This document shows, in pieces, positions 45,077 to 53,327 of a stretch of 64,000 nt of DNA. Both the position numbers and the translations under genes were made by a program. Source of the DNA: Pseudomonadota bacterium (GTDB lineage: Bacteria > Pseudomonadota > Alphaproteobacteria > Acetobacterales > Acetobacteraceae). The notes below the pieces were generated by a model. That model did no database searches. It saw nothing but the letters and a program-made list of their open reading frames with translations, and was not told where the DNA came from. How positions within the stretch are numbered: the first letter of the stretch is position 1; each line of letters starts with the position of its first letter. The DNA lies in assembly GCA_021849425.1 (NCBI GenBank), contig JAJZSY010000006.1, positions 43,233 to 107,232 of the forward strand, in the 5' to 3' direction.

Positions 45077-45328
45077 TCAGTGGTGGTTGTCGTAGCGGAT
45101 GGCGATATCGACCTGGCGCAGCGCCGCGTCCACCGCCCGGAGCGCTGCGATGCGATGGCCGCCCTTGTCGCGGTCGGCGACCTGCAGCTGGTGGCGTGCG
45201 GCGAGCAGGGCGCGGCGCGCCTGCATCATGTGCCCCTGATATTCAGCCTGGGCGACGCCGCCGGCGAGTCCGCCGGCGATCAGCGCGCCGCCGAGGATCG
45301 CCGCGAAATGCTTGCGCGAGATGTTCAT
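45077..45328 (-). CDS. Small secreted protein with KGGHR motif
   Basis: 83 residues from ATG 45328; the longer frame upstream has atypical Pro/Arg-rich composition. A signal peptide covers 1-26 (FAAILGGALIAGGLAGGVAQA). The rest is a helical hairpin: MMQARRALLAARHQLQVA, KGGHRIAALRAVDAALRQVD and IAIRYDNHH. I have seen this A-L-A pattern followed by KGGHR in small exported proteins of many Gram-negative bacteria; the function is unknown. It is divergent from the lipoprotein gene at 45465. Confidence 0.68.
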   Translation of the reverse strand: MNISRKHFAAILGGALIAGGLAGGVAQAEYQGHMMQARRALLAARHQLQVADRDKGGHRIAALRAVDAALRQVDIAIRYDNHH

Positions 45329-45464
45329 CACGTCGGAACTCCAGAATGGTTGACAGGAGCTTGAGAAGGCACGACGAAAATGGCCGGACGGCGGCGCTGT
45401 CGTGACATTATCATGAAGTCTCGCACCGCTCCGGTCCGGAACAGCACATGGAGGGTTTCGAGGA

Positions 45465-45686
45465 ATGCGCGCCACCCGCCTTGGCATCACCGCCAGCCGC
45501 CTCGCCGGCCTGCTGCTCGCCTGTGGCGCGCTCGCCGGCTGCGCCGGCGGCGGCCGCACCGCCTATTACCGCAAGAACCCGCACGCGCTGATGCGCGAGG
45601 TGGTCCGCTGCGAGAACAATGGCGGGGCGCTGGCCAGCACCCCGCATTGCCGCGAGGTGCTGCGCATCAACAACAGCCTATTCTGA
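45465..45686 (+). CDS. Small lipoprotein, EexN-like
   Basis: 73 residues; GAGG precedes the ATG. Lipobox LAGC follows LLLACGA, so a lipid-bound mature protein of about 47 residues results. The mature part KNPHALMREVVRCENNGG and STPHCREVLRIN has the two cysteines and spacing of EexN-type entry-exclusion lipoproteins. No conjugation genes are nearby, so an entry-exclusion role is doubtful. Its last bases overlap the dehydrogenase gene on the other strand. Confidence 0.72.
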   Translation: MRATRLGITASRLAGLLLACGALAGCAGGGRTAYYRKNPHALMREVVRCENNGGALASTPHCREVLRINNSLF

Positions 45687-46550
45687 GGCGCCGCCGAACC
45701 GCGCGATCAGCGAGGAGGTGTCCCACCGCCGCCCGCCCATCTGCTGCACATCGGCGTAGAACTGGTCGACCAGCGCCGTCAGCGGCAGGCGCGCGCCGGT
45801 CTCCTTCGCCTGGTCGAGGCAGATGCCGAGATCCTTGCGCATCCAGTCCACCGCGAAGCCGAAATCGAATTTCTTCTCCGTCATCGTCTTCCAGCGGTTT
45901 TCCATCTGCCAGCTCTGCGCCGCCCCTTTCGAGATCGCGCCGATCACCTTCGCCACGTCGAGCCCGGCGGCCTCGGCGAAATGCAGCCCCTCGGCCAGGC
46001 CCTGGACGACGCCGGCGATGCAGATCTGGTTCACCATCTTGGCGAGCTGCCCCGCCCCGTGCGGCCCGATATGGCTGATATTGGCGCCGTAGCAGCCGAT
46101 CACCGGCTTCGCCCGCTCGAAATCCGCCGCCTCGCCGCCCATCATCACCGTGAGCTTGCCGTTCTCGGCGCCGGCCTGGCCGCCGGACACCGGCCCGTCC
46201 ATCACGCCGAACCGCCCGCCGGCGGCCTCGGCCAGCTCGCGCGCCACCGTCGCCGAGGCGGTGGTGTGATCGACGAACAGCGCGCCGTGCTTCATCCCGG
46301 CGAAGGCGCCGTCCGGCCCGATTGTCACCGCGCGGAGATCGTCGTCGTTGCCGACACAGCAGAACACGAAATCCGCGCCCACCGCCGCTTCGCGCGGGGT
46401 CGGCGCCGCCGCGCCCTTGTGCTGCCTCGCCCAGGCCTCGGCCTTGGCGTGGGTGCGGTTGTAGACCGTCACCTCATGCCCGCCGGCGGCCAGATGCCCC
46501 GCCATGGGATAGCCCATCACCCCAAGCCCGATGAACGCCACCTTCGCCAT
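45678..46550 (-). CDS. Beta-hydroxyacid dehydrogenase (3-hydroxyisobutyrate dehydrogenase / GarR family)
   Basis: 290 residues; AGGAG lies ten bases before the ATG. NAD motif VAFIGLGVMGYPMAGHL at 4-20, substrate loop DGPVSGGQAGAENGKL near 118 and the catalytic lysine in GAGQLAKMVNQICIAG near 171. Members oxidise short 3-hydroxyacids or reduce tartronate semialdehyde. It precedes a CoA-transferase and an HMG-CoA-lyase-like gene on the same strand in reverse order, so all three may be one operon for a branched or hydroxy acid. Confidence 0.88.
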   Translation of the reverse strand: MAKVAFIGLGVMGYPMAGHLAAGGHEVTVYNRTHAKAEAWARQHKGAAAPTPREAAVGADFVFCCVGNDDDLRAVTIGPDGAFAGMKHGALFVDHTTASATVARELAEAAGGRFGVMDGPVSGGQAGAENGKLTVMMGGEAADFERAKPVIGCYGANISHIGPHGAGQLAKMVNQICIAGVVQGLAEGLHFAEAAGLDVAKVIGAISKGAAQSWQMENRWKTMTEKKFDFGFAVDWMRKDLGICLDQAKETGARLPLTALVDQFYADVQQMGGRRWDTSSLIARFGGASE

Positions 46551-46582
46551 TCTTTTGCTCCTCTCTGCTGAAATCCGCCGGA

Positions 46583-47761
46583 TCAGCCGGCCGCGCCCGC
46601 TTCGATCAGCCGGTCGATCTCGGCGGCCGGATAGCCCAGCTCCGCCAGCACGTCCCGCGTGTCCGCGCCGGGCTCCGGGATGTCGCGCCGCGCCGTGCTG
46701 CGCGCCCCGTCCATGCTGATCGGCAGGCCCGGCAGGCCGACTTTCCGCCCATCCGGCAGGCTGACCTCGACCAGCCCGCCCGACTCCCGCAGATGCGGGT
46801 CGGCGAACAGGTCCGCCGGCTTCGCGATCGGCGCGAAGGGCAGGCCGAGCCGCTCGCAGCGCGCGACCAGTTCCGCCGCGCTGAATTGCGCGAAGGCGGC
46901 GGCGATCACCTTCAAGGTGCGTGGCCGCGCCGCCCGCCGCTCGGCCTGGGTCGCCAGCGCCGGATCATCGGCCAGCTCCGCCAGCCCGAACTCGGCGCAC
47001 AGCACCTTCCACTGCGTGTCGGTGACGACGCCGATGAAGATCTGCTCGCCATCCTTCGTGTTGAAAATGTCATAGACCGGCCAGGCGACATCCCGCGCGC
47101 TCATCGGCGGCGGCTCGACGCCGGTGATCGCCGCCTGCGCCATGTGCTGCGCCATCAGCATGGCGACGCTCTCGAACAGGCCGGACTGCACGTGCTGGCC
47201 GCGCCCGGTCCGCTCCCGCTCGGCGAGAGCGGCGAGCACCGCGATGGCGCCGTAGCTGCCGCCCATGATGTCGATCACCGAGGCGCCGGCCCGCAGCGGC
47301 TGGCCGGCCGGCCCGGTCATGTAGGCGAGGCCGCCCATCATCTGCACCACCTCGTCGAGCGCGGTGCGGTGTTCGTACGGCCCCGGCAGGAAGCCCTTGA
47401 GCGAGCAGTAGATCAGCCGGGGGTTCCGCTCCATGCAGGCCGCGTAGCCGAGGCCGAGCCGCTCCAGCGCGCCGGGGCGGAAATTCTCGGTCAGCACATC
47501 GGCCCGCGCCACCAGGTCGCGCGCGACGGCGAGCCCCGCGGGCGATTTCAGGTCGAGCATGACGCTGCGCTTGTTGCGGCTCGCCATGGTGAAGAAGCCG
47601 ATTCCCGAGCCGGTGAGCCGGCGGGTATTGTCACCCACCGGCATCGGCTCGATCTTCACCACGTCCGCACCGAGATCGCCGAGAATCAGCCCGGTCGTCG
47701 GCCCCATCACCATATGCGCGAACTCGACGACGCGCAGCCCCGCCAGCGGTGTGCCGCTCAT
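46583..47761 (-). CDS. Class III CoA-transferase (CaiB/BaiF family)
   Basis: 392 residues. Landmarks: GLRVVEFAHMVMGPTTGLIL at the start, LGADVVKIEP with the region around aspartate, NKRSVMLDLKSPAG near 70 and the catalytic aspartate near 170 in ASVIDIMGGSYGAIAVL. It moves CoA from one acid to another. It follows the lyase gene by ten bases, which suggests that it activates the acid that the lyase then cleaves. Confidence 0.92.
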   Translation of the reverse strand: MSGTPLAGLRVVEFAHMVMGPTTGLILGDLGADVVKIEPMPVGDNTRRLTGSGIGFFTMASRNKRSVMLDLKSPAGLAVARDLVARADVLTENFRPGALERLGLGYAACMERNPRLIYCSLKGFLPGPYEHRTALDEVVQMMGGLAYMTGPAGQPLRAGASVIDIMGGSYGAIAVLAALAERERTGRGQHVQSGLFESVAMLMAQHMAQAAITGVEPPPMSARDVAWPVYDIFNTKDGEQIFIGVVTDTQWKVLCAEFGLAELADDPALATQAERRAARPRTLKVIAAAFAQFSAAELVARCERLGLPFAPIAKPADLFADPHLRESGGLVEVSLPDGRKVGLPGLPISMDGARSTARRDIPEPGADTRDVLAELGYPAAEIDRLIEAGAAG

Positions 47762-47771
47762 GCCTCGCCCC

Positions 47772-48692
47772 TCACGCCGCCTGGCGATAGGTGCGCGGAA
47801 TGCCCGCCTTCGCGACCTGGCCGTGCATCGGCTCGGCCGGCAGCCCCTCGTGCAGCAGGCGCCGCGCGGCGATCAGCGCCTCAAGGTCGATGCCGGTGGC
47901 GAAACCCATGCTCTCCAGCATGAACACGAGATCCTCGGTGACGATATTGCCAGAGGCCCCCGGCGCGAACGGGCAGCCGCCCAGCCCGGCCAGCGCCGCG
48001 TCGAAATCCCGGATCCCGGCGTCGAGCCCGGCCAGCGCATTGGCGATGCCGAGGCCCATCGTGTCGTGCAGGTGCAGCCCGCGCAGCGCCGGGCCGATCT
48101 CGCGCCGCACCGCCCGCACGACCGACCTGATCTGCGCCGGGTTGGCGTAGCCCACCGTATCCGCGAGGCCGATCTGCTCGACGCCCGTCTCAGCGAGTGC
48201 CGCGGCGATGCGCACCACCTCGCGCTCGGGCACCGCGCCGTCGATCGAGCAGCCGAAGGCGGTCGAGCAGGCGACCTCGATTTCCGCCGGATTGCCCATG
48301 TCCTTCATCCACGCGACGATCTGGCCGACCACCGCCACCTGCGCGTCGGGCGCGCGGTTGAGGTTGGCGCGCGAATGCCCCTCGCTGACGGAAACCGGGA
48401 TGCTGACCCGATGCGCCCCGGCCGCCACCGCCGCCTGCGCCCCGCGCAGGTTCGGCGCCAGCGCGACGACGACGAGCCCCGGAATCTCCTTCGCGAAGCG
48501 CACCACCGCCTCGGTATCGGCCATCTGCGGAATCAGCTTCGGCGGCACGAAACTGCCGACCTCGATCTCTTTCAGCCCGGCTTGCGCCATCGCGGCGATC
48601 CAGCGGCATTTGGCCCCGGTTTCCAGTCTCGACTTGGCTATCTGCAGCCCGTCGCGCGGGCCGACCTCGCAGATCATCACGTGTTCGCTCAT
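47772..48692 (-). CDS. Hydroxymethylglutaryl-CoA lyase-like enzyme
   Basis: 306 residues from ATG 48692. HMGL TIM-barrel: CEVGPRDGLQIAKSRLET at 8-25, VGSFVPPKLIPQMADTE near 46, IEVACSTAFGCSIDG near 145, LHLHDTMGLGIANALAGL near 200 with metal-binding histidines, and the active-site loop GLGGCPFAPGASGNIVTED near 235 with the catalytic cysteine. It splits a 3-hydroxy-3-methylacyl-CoA to acetyl-CoA and a keto compound. The adjacent CoA-transferase makes related substrates such as citramalyl- or hydroxyglutaryl-type CoA esters possible too. Confidence 0.9.
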   Translation of the reverse strand: MSEHVMICEVGPRDGLQIAKSRLETGAKCRWIAAMAQAGLKEIEVGSFVPPKLIPQMADTEAVVRFAKEIPGLVVVALAPNLRGAQAAVAAGAHRVSIPVSVSEGHSRANLNRAPDAQVAVVGQIVAWMKDMGNPAEIEVACSTAFGCSIDGAVPEREVVRIAAALAETGVEQIGLADTVGYANPAQIRSVVRAVRREIGPALRGLHLHDTMGLGIANALAGLDAGIRDFDAALAGLGGCPFAPGASGNIVTEDLVFMLESMGFATGIDLEALIAARRLLHEGLPAEPMHGQVAKAGIPRTYRQAA

Positions 48693-48781
48693 GGCCGCAA
48701 TCTGCGCCCACAGCACCGAAGGGACAAGCCCCGCGCCGCCGGGTTTGGCAGGGCGCGCCGGCAATGCTACGAACCCGCGCG

Positions 48782-49477
48782 ATGACCGCCGTGACCCCAT
48801 CGCCGATCGCCGCCGAGGCCGCCAGCAACGGACTCGTCCTCGCCCTGCCCAAGGGCCGCATTCTCAAGGAATGCGCGCCGCTGCTCGCCGCCGCGGGCAT
48901 CGCGCCCGAGCCGGACTATGCCGACGAGAGCAGCCGCCGGCTGCGCTTCCACACCGCGATCCCCGAACTGGACGTGATCCGCGTGCGCAGTTTCGACGTT
49001 GCCACCTTCGTCGCCTTCGGCGCCGCCGAAATCGGCATCTGCGGCGCCGACGTGCTGATGGAGTTCGACTATCCGGAAATCTACGCCCCGCTCGATCTCG
49101 GCATCGGCGCCTGCCGCATCGCCGTCGCCGAACCGGCGGACGCCGCCGGGCGCACCGATTTCAGCCGCCTTTCGCGCGTGCGCGTCGCCAGCAAATACCC
49201 CAACATCACCCGCCGCCATTTCGCCGCGCGCGGCATCCAGGCCGAGATCGTGGCGCTGAACGGCGCGATGGAACTCGCCCCGGGTCTCGGCCTGTCGCGC
49301 CTGATCGTCGACCTGGTGCAGACCGGCTCGACGCTGAAGGCCAACGGCCTCGTCGAGACCGAGACCATCGCCCACGTCACCTCGCGGCTGATCGTCAACC
49401 GCACCGCGCTGAAGACGCGGCCGGAGGCGATCGCCCACTGGATCGCCCGCTTCCGCGACGCGCTGGCCGCCGCATGA
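48782..49477 (+). CDS. hisG: ATP phosphoribosyltransferase, short form (HisGS)
   Basis: 231 residues from ATG 48782 (ATG 48764 is also possible; neither has a clear ribosome site). LALPKGRILKECAPLL near 19, GICGADVLMEF near 84, SKYPNITRRHF near 134 and the PRPP-binding VDLVQTGSTLKANGL near 174. It lacks the C-terminal regulatory ACT-like domain, so it is the short form that needs HisZ, which is not in this window. It catalyses the first step of histidine synthesis and overlaps hisD. Confidence 0.93.
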   Translation: MTAVTPSPIAAEAASNGLVLALPKGRILKECAPLLAAAGIAPEPDYADESSRRLRFHTAIPELDVIRVRSFDVATFVAFGAAEIGICGADVLMEFDYPEIYAPLDLGIGACRIAVAEPADAAGRTDFSRLSRVRVASKYPNITRRHFAARGIQAEIVALNGAMELAPGLGLSRLIVDLVQTGSTLKANGLVETETIAHVTSRLIVNRTALKTRPEAIAHWIARFRDALAAA

Positions 49478-50784
49478 TCCGCCGCCTCGACGCCGCCGCC
49501 CCCGGCTTCGCCGCCGCCCTCGCCGCCCTGGCCAGCGACCGCGCCAGCGCCACCGACGTCGCCGCCCCGGTCGCCGCGATCATCGCCCGGGTGCGCGCCG
49601 AGGGCGACGCCGCGCTGATCGACCTCACCCGCCGCTACGACCGCTTTCCCCTCACGCCCGAAACCCTGCGGGTGAGTGCCGCCGAGATCGACGCCGCCTG
49701 CGCCCGCGTCAGCGCCGAACAACTTGAGGCGATCGACCTCGCCGCGACCCGGATCGAGGCGTTCCACCGCGCCCAGCTGCCGCAGGACATCGCCTTCACC
49801 GATGCCGCCGGCGCGCGGCTCGGCCTGCGCTGGGGGCCGCTCGACGCCGTCGGGCTCTACGTGCCGGGGGGCAAGGCGTCCTACCCCTCCTCAGTGCTGA
49901 TGAACGCGATTCCCGCCCGTGTCGCCGGCGTCGGGCGGATCGCCATGTGCGTGCCGACGCCGGACGGGCAGATGAACGATCTCGTCCTCGCCGCCGCGCG
50001 CCGCGCCGGGGTGGCCGAGATCTACCGCGTCGGCGGTGCGCAGGCCGTCGCCGCCCTCGCCTATGGCACCGAGGCCATCGCCCCGGTCGACCGCATCGTC
50101 GGCCCCGGCAACGCCTTCGTCGCCGAGGCGAAGCGGCAGGTGTTCGGGCAGGTCGGCATCGATTCCATCGCCGGCCCCTCCGAGGTGCTGATCATCGCCG
50201 ATGCCGGGCAGGACCCGTGGCGCGTCGCGCTCGACATGATCGCCCAGGCCGAGCACGACGAGGCGGCGCAGTCGCTCCTCGTCACCGACGATGCGGCGCT
50301 GGCCGACGCGGTCGCCGCGGAGATCGCCCGCGCACTGGAAACCCTGCCCCGCGCCTCGATCGCCGCCGCCTCGCTCGCCGCCCATGGCGCGATCATCATC
50401 GCCCGCGACCTCGACGAGGCGGCCGACATCGCCAACCGCGTCGCCTCCGAGCATCTCCAGGTGATGACGGCCGACCCGGAGGCGGTTTTCGCCCGCATCC
50501 GCCATGCCGGCGCCGCCTTTCTCGGCGCCGACGCGCCGACCGCGATCGGCGACTATGTCGCCGGGCCCAACCACGTGCTGCCGACCGGCGGCACGGCGCG
50601 GTTCTCCTCCGGCCTGTCGGTGTTCGACTTCCTCAAGCGCACCACCTTCGTCGCTCTCGATCCGGCGGCGATGGCCGCCATCGGCCCGGCCGCGGCGACG
50701 CTGGCAGTGGCCGAGAGTCTCGACGGCCATGCCCGTTCCATCCGCGCAAGGCTGACCCGCAACCGCGCGGAAAACTTGACCTGA
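49474..50784 (+). CDS. hisD: Histidinol dehydrogenase
   Basis: 436 residues; the ATG overlaps the hisG stop. Zinc enzyme with [19 protein letters not shown] near 128, [13 protein letters not shown] near 190, [33 protein letters not shown] near 232 and [15 protein letters not shown] with zinc ligands near 260, plus [11 protein letters not shown] and the C-terminal [13 protein letters not shown]. It carries out the last two oxidations to histidine with NAD. Confidence 0.96.
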   Translation: MIRRLDAAAPGFAAALAALASDRASATDVAAPVAAIIARVRAEGDAALIDLTRRYDRFPLTPETLRVSAAEIDAACARVSAEQLEAIDLAATRIEAFHRAQLPQDIAFTDAAGARLGLRWGPLDAVGLYVPGGKASYPSSVLMNAIPARVAGVGRIAMCVPTPDGQMNDLVLAAARRAGVAEIYRVGGAQAVAALAYGTEAIAPVDRIVGPGNAFVAEAKRQVFGQVGIDSIAGPSEVLIIADAGQDPWRVALDMIAQAEHDEAAQSLLVTDDAALADAVAAEIARALETLPRASIAAASLAAHGAIIIARDLDEAADIANRVASEHLQVMTADPEAVFARIRHAGAAFLGADAPTAIGDYVAGPNHVLPTGGTARFSSGLSVFDFLKRTTFVALDPAAMAAIGPAAATLAVAESLDGHARSIRARLTRNRAENLT

Positions 50785-50836
50785 ACGCGCCATCGGCTCA
50801 TTTGGATCGCATGTTGCAAATTTTTATCGAGGCTTG

Positions 50837-51055
50837 ATGTCAAAAGAAGACATGATCGAGTTCAGCGGCACCGTCGCGGAGCTGCTCCCGAACGCGATGT
50901 TCCGGGTGAAACTCGACAACGACCACGTCATTCTCGCCCATACGAGCGGCAAGATGCGCAAGAACCGCATCCGCGTGCTGGCCGGCGACCGCGTCAACGT
51001 CGAAATGACGCCCTATGATCTGACCAAGGGCCGGATCACCTTCCGCTTCAAGTAA
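50837..51055 (+). CDS. infA: Translation initiation factor IF-1
   Basis: 72 residues from ATG 50837, the standard length. S1-like OB fold: [39 protein letters not shown] and [20 protein letters not shown]. It blocks the ribosomal A site during initiation. It starts the conserved infA-maf-RNase-yacG cluster of alphaproteobacteria. Confidence 0.97.
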   Translation: MSKEDMIEFSGTVAELLPNAMFRVKLDNDHVILAHTSGKMRKNRIRVLAGDRVNVEMTPYDLTKGRITFRFK

Positions 51056-51068
51056 GCCGGACCGCCGC

Positions 51069-51635
51069 GTGGCCGACCTGATCCTGGCGTCGTCGAGCCC
51101 CCGCAGGCTCGACCTGCTGCGCCAGCTCGGCATCATCCCCGATTCGGTGATCTCCCCCGATATCGACGAAACCCCGCAAAAGGCGGAACCGCCCCGGCTC
51201 TACGCCGCGCGCATGGCGGCGGGGAAGCTCGCTGCCGTCACCGCGCCGGGGGTCTTCGTCCTCGCCGCCGATACCGTCGTCGCCCTCGGCCGCCGCATCC
51301 TGCCGAAAACCGAAACCGAGGCCGAGGCGAGACGCTGTCTCGACCTGCTGTCCGGCCGCCGCCACCGGGTGTATTCCGCCGTCGCCGTCCGCGGGCCGGA
51401 TGGGCGCGTCGCCGCGCGCAACGTGCTGACCAGCGTCGGCTTCGCCCGGCTCGACCGCGAGAGCGCCGAGGCCTATCTCGCCAGCGGCGAATGGCGCGGC
51501 AAGGCCGGCGGCTACGCGATCCAGGGGCGCGCCGCGGGGTTCGTCGATTTTCTCGCCGGCTCGCATTCCGGCGTGGTCGGCCTGCCCCTGCACGAAACGC
51601 TGAACCTGCTGCGCGGCCTCGGCTGGCGGGCATGA
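51069..51635 (+). CDS. maf: Maf family nucleotide pyrophosphatase
   Basis: 188 residues from GTG 51069. LILASSSPRRLDLLRQLG at 4-21, then VLAADTVVALGRRILPK near 64 and GGYAIQGRAAGFVDFLAGS near 148. Maf proteins cleave dTTP, UTP or modified nucleotides to monophosphates and are thought to clean the nucleotide pool. It is followed by an overlapping RNase gene. Confidence 0.92.
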   Translation: MADLILASSSPRRLDLLRQLGIIPDSVISPDIDETPQKAEPPRLYAARMAAGKLAAVTAPGVFVLAADTVVALGRRILPKTETEAEARRCLDLLSGRRHRVYSAVAVRGPDGRVAARNVLTSVGFARLDRESAEAYLASGEWRGKAGGYAIQGRAAGFVDFLAGSHSGVVGLPLHETLNLLRGLGWRA

Positions 51636-52504
51636 ACGCCGTCATCCGCGCCGGGCTGCGCGGCGGCACGGTGCATCTCGCCCTCACCCACTCCGGCCGC
51701 CTCGCCGGCTATACGCGCTGGCGGCCCGACGCGCCGGATGGCGTCGGCGATCTCTGCTCGGGCCGGATCACCGCCCGCGCCCCCGCGCTCGGCGGCGTGT
51801 TCGTCGATCTCGGCAGCAGGTCCGGCTTCCTGCCCGACAGCGCGGGCGGCAAACATCTCGCCGAGGGCGATCCCGTCGCGGTGCGGATCACCCGCGCCCC
51901 CCAGGGCGGCAAGGGCCCGCGCCTCGCGCTGGCGCAAGACGTCGCCCCCGGCGCGAAGCCCGGCCTGCTCGCCCGCGGCCCCGGCCCGCTCGCCGAATTC
52001 CGCGCCCCGCATCCAGCCGCGCCGATCCTCGCCGATGACTGGGAACTGGTGGCGCTGCTGCGGGCCGCGCATGAGGGGGTCGCGCACGATCCGGCCAGCC
52101 TCGCCCCGGTCGAGGAGGAGATCGCCGGCCTTGCCGAGCCGGTCTTTGCGCTGCCGCAGGGCGCGCGCGGCACGGTCTGCCCGACGCCGGCGCTCACCGC
52201 GATCGATATCGATGCCGGTGCCGCCACCGCCGAGCAGGGCGACAAGCCGGGCGCGCAGCTGCGGCTCAACCGCGCGATCATCCCCGAACTCGCGCGGCAG
52301 ATCGTGCTGCGCAACCTCGCCGGCGCGATCCTGATCGATTTCGCCGGAATGAAACCCGCGGCCCGGCCGAAACTGGCCCCCGACCTCGCCGCAGCCCTGG
52401 CGCGCGATCCGCTCCGCCCGCGTCTGCTGGGCTTCTCGGCACTCGGCTTCGCCGAGATCAGCCGCCCCCGCATCCACCCGCCGCTGCACGAGCTGCCGCC
52501 ATGA
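51632..52504 (+). CDS. Short RNase E/G family protein
   Basis: 290 residues, shorter than RNase G of E. coli (about 490). An S1-like domain covers about 15-100 (ARAPALGGVFVDLGSRSGFLPD). The metal-binding pair of the DNase I-like domain is present: TAIDIDAGAAT near 190 and AGAILIDFAGM near 228. The zinc-link and the long membrane-recruitment tail of RNase E are missing. It keeps the usual place between maf and yacG. Confidence 0.84.
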   Translation: MNAVIRAGLRGGTVHLALTHSGRLAGYTRWRPDAPDGVGDLCSGRITARAPALGGVFVDLGSRSGFLPDSAGGKHLAEGDPVAVRITRAPQGGKGPRLALAQDVAPGAKPGLLARGPGPLAEFRAPHPAAPILADDWELVALLRAAHEGVAHDPASLAPVEEEIAGLAEPVFALPQGARGTVCPTPALTAIDIDAGAATAEQGDKPGAQLRLNRAIIPELARQIVLRNLAGAILIDFAGMKPAARPKLAPDLAAALARDPLRPRLLGFSALGFAEISRPRIHPPLHELPP

Positions 52505-52695
52505 CCGACGAACCGGCTCCCGCAAGCCGCCCCCGCCGCAAGCCCGCCGGCGCCTGCCCGATCTGCGGCCAGAAGGCGCAGGCGGCGCACCGCCCGTTCT
52601 GCTCGGCGCGGTGCCGCGCGGTCGATCTCGGCCGCTGGTTCGGCGAGGATTACAGGTTGCCGAGCGACGAGGCGCCGTTGACCGATTCCGAATAG
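52501..52695 (+). CDS. yacG: DNA gyrase inhibitor YacG, zinc-binding
   Basis: 64 residues. Zinc motif CPICGQKAQ ... FCSARCRAVDLGRW near 19-45, with the four cysteines present. YacG binds GyrB and inhibits gyrase. Its C-terminal 46 bases overlap, tail to tail, the end of the LOG gene on the other strand. Confidence 0.92.
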   Translation: MTDEPAPASRPRRKPAGACPICGQKAQAAHRPFCSARCRAVDLGRWFGEDYRLPSDEAPLTDSE

Positions 52696-53234
52696 GTCTC
52701 GAGCCGGGCGAGTGCGGCCGGCACGTCCGGCACCGTCTCGAACAGCTCGCGCACCGGCGGCCGGGCGAAACCATCCTCGATCACGCCATCGATCAGCGCC
52801 GCGACCCGGCTGGCCCAGCCGCGGATGTCGATCAGCAGGATCGGCTTGGCGTGGCGGCCGAGCTGCTTCCAGGTGAGGATTTCCATCAGCTCGTCCAGCG
52901 TGCCGATCCCGCCCGGCAGCACGACGAACGCATCCGCCCGCGCGAACATGCGCCGCTTGCGGGTGTGCATCGTGTCGGTGACGATCAGCTCGGTCAGGCC
53001 GGGAAACTCGACCTCGCGGGCGCGCAGGAAATCGGGGATGATGCCGGTCACCGCGCCACCGGCGCCGAGGGCCGCCCCGGCCGTCGCCCCCATCAGCCCG
53101 ACATTGCCGCCGCCGAAGACCAGTGTCATGCCCCGCGCGGCCAGCCCCGCGCCGAGATCGCGCGCCGCCGCGAGGTAATCAGGTGCCGCGCCGGGGGATG
53201 ACCCGCAAAATACCGTGACCGAAATGTGACTCAT
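52650..53234 (-). CDS. LOG family protein (cytokinin riboside monophosphate phosphoribohydrolase-like)
   Basis: 194 residues from ATG 53234. VTVFCGSSPGAAPDYL at 6-21, LVFGGGNVGLMGA near 40, MHTRKRRMFARADAFV near 88 and the signature VLPGGIGTLDELMEILTWKQ near 105. LOG enzymes release ribose phosphate from nucleoside monophosphates. The start is separated by about 90 bases from the divergent LysM gene. Confidence 0.93.
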   Translation of the reverse strand: MSHISVTVFCGSSPGAAPDYLAAARDLGAGLAARGMTLVFGGGNVGLMGATAGAALGAGGAVTGIIPDFLRAREVEFPGLTELIVTDTMHTRKRRMFARADAFVVLPGGIGTLDELMEILTWKQLGRHAKPILLIDIRGWASRVAALIDGVIEDGFARPPVRELFETVPDVPAALARLETYSESVNGASSLGNL

Positions 53235-53327
53235 AATGGAGAATGACCCGCAGAACCTTTCGAGATGCCTGACCTCGTGGCAGGATAACGCCCGACAGGC
53301 AAGCGACCGCGATCGAGAGTTTTCCAC

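Noticed and set aside
45077..45559. A 160-residue version of the small KGGHR protein
   Set aside because: The extra 77 residues are Pro/Arg/Ser-rich, overlap the divergent lipoprotein gene, and would bury the signal peptide inside the protein.
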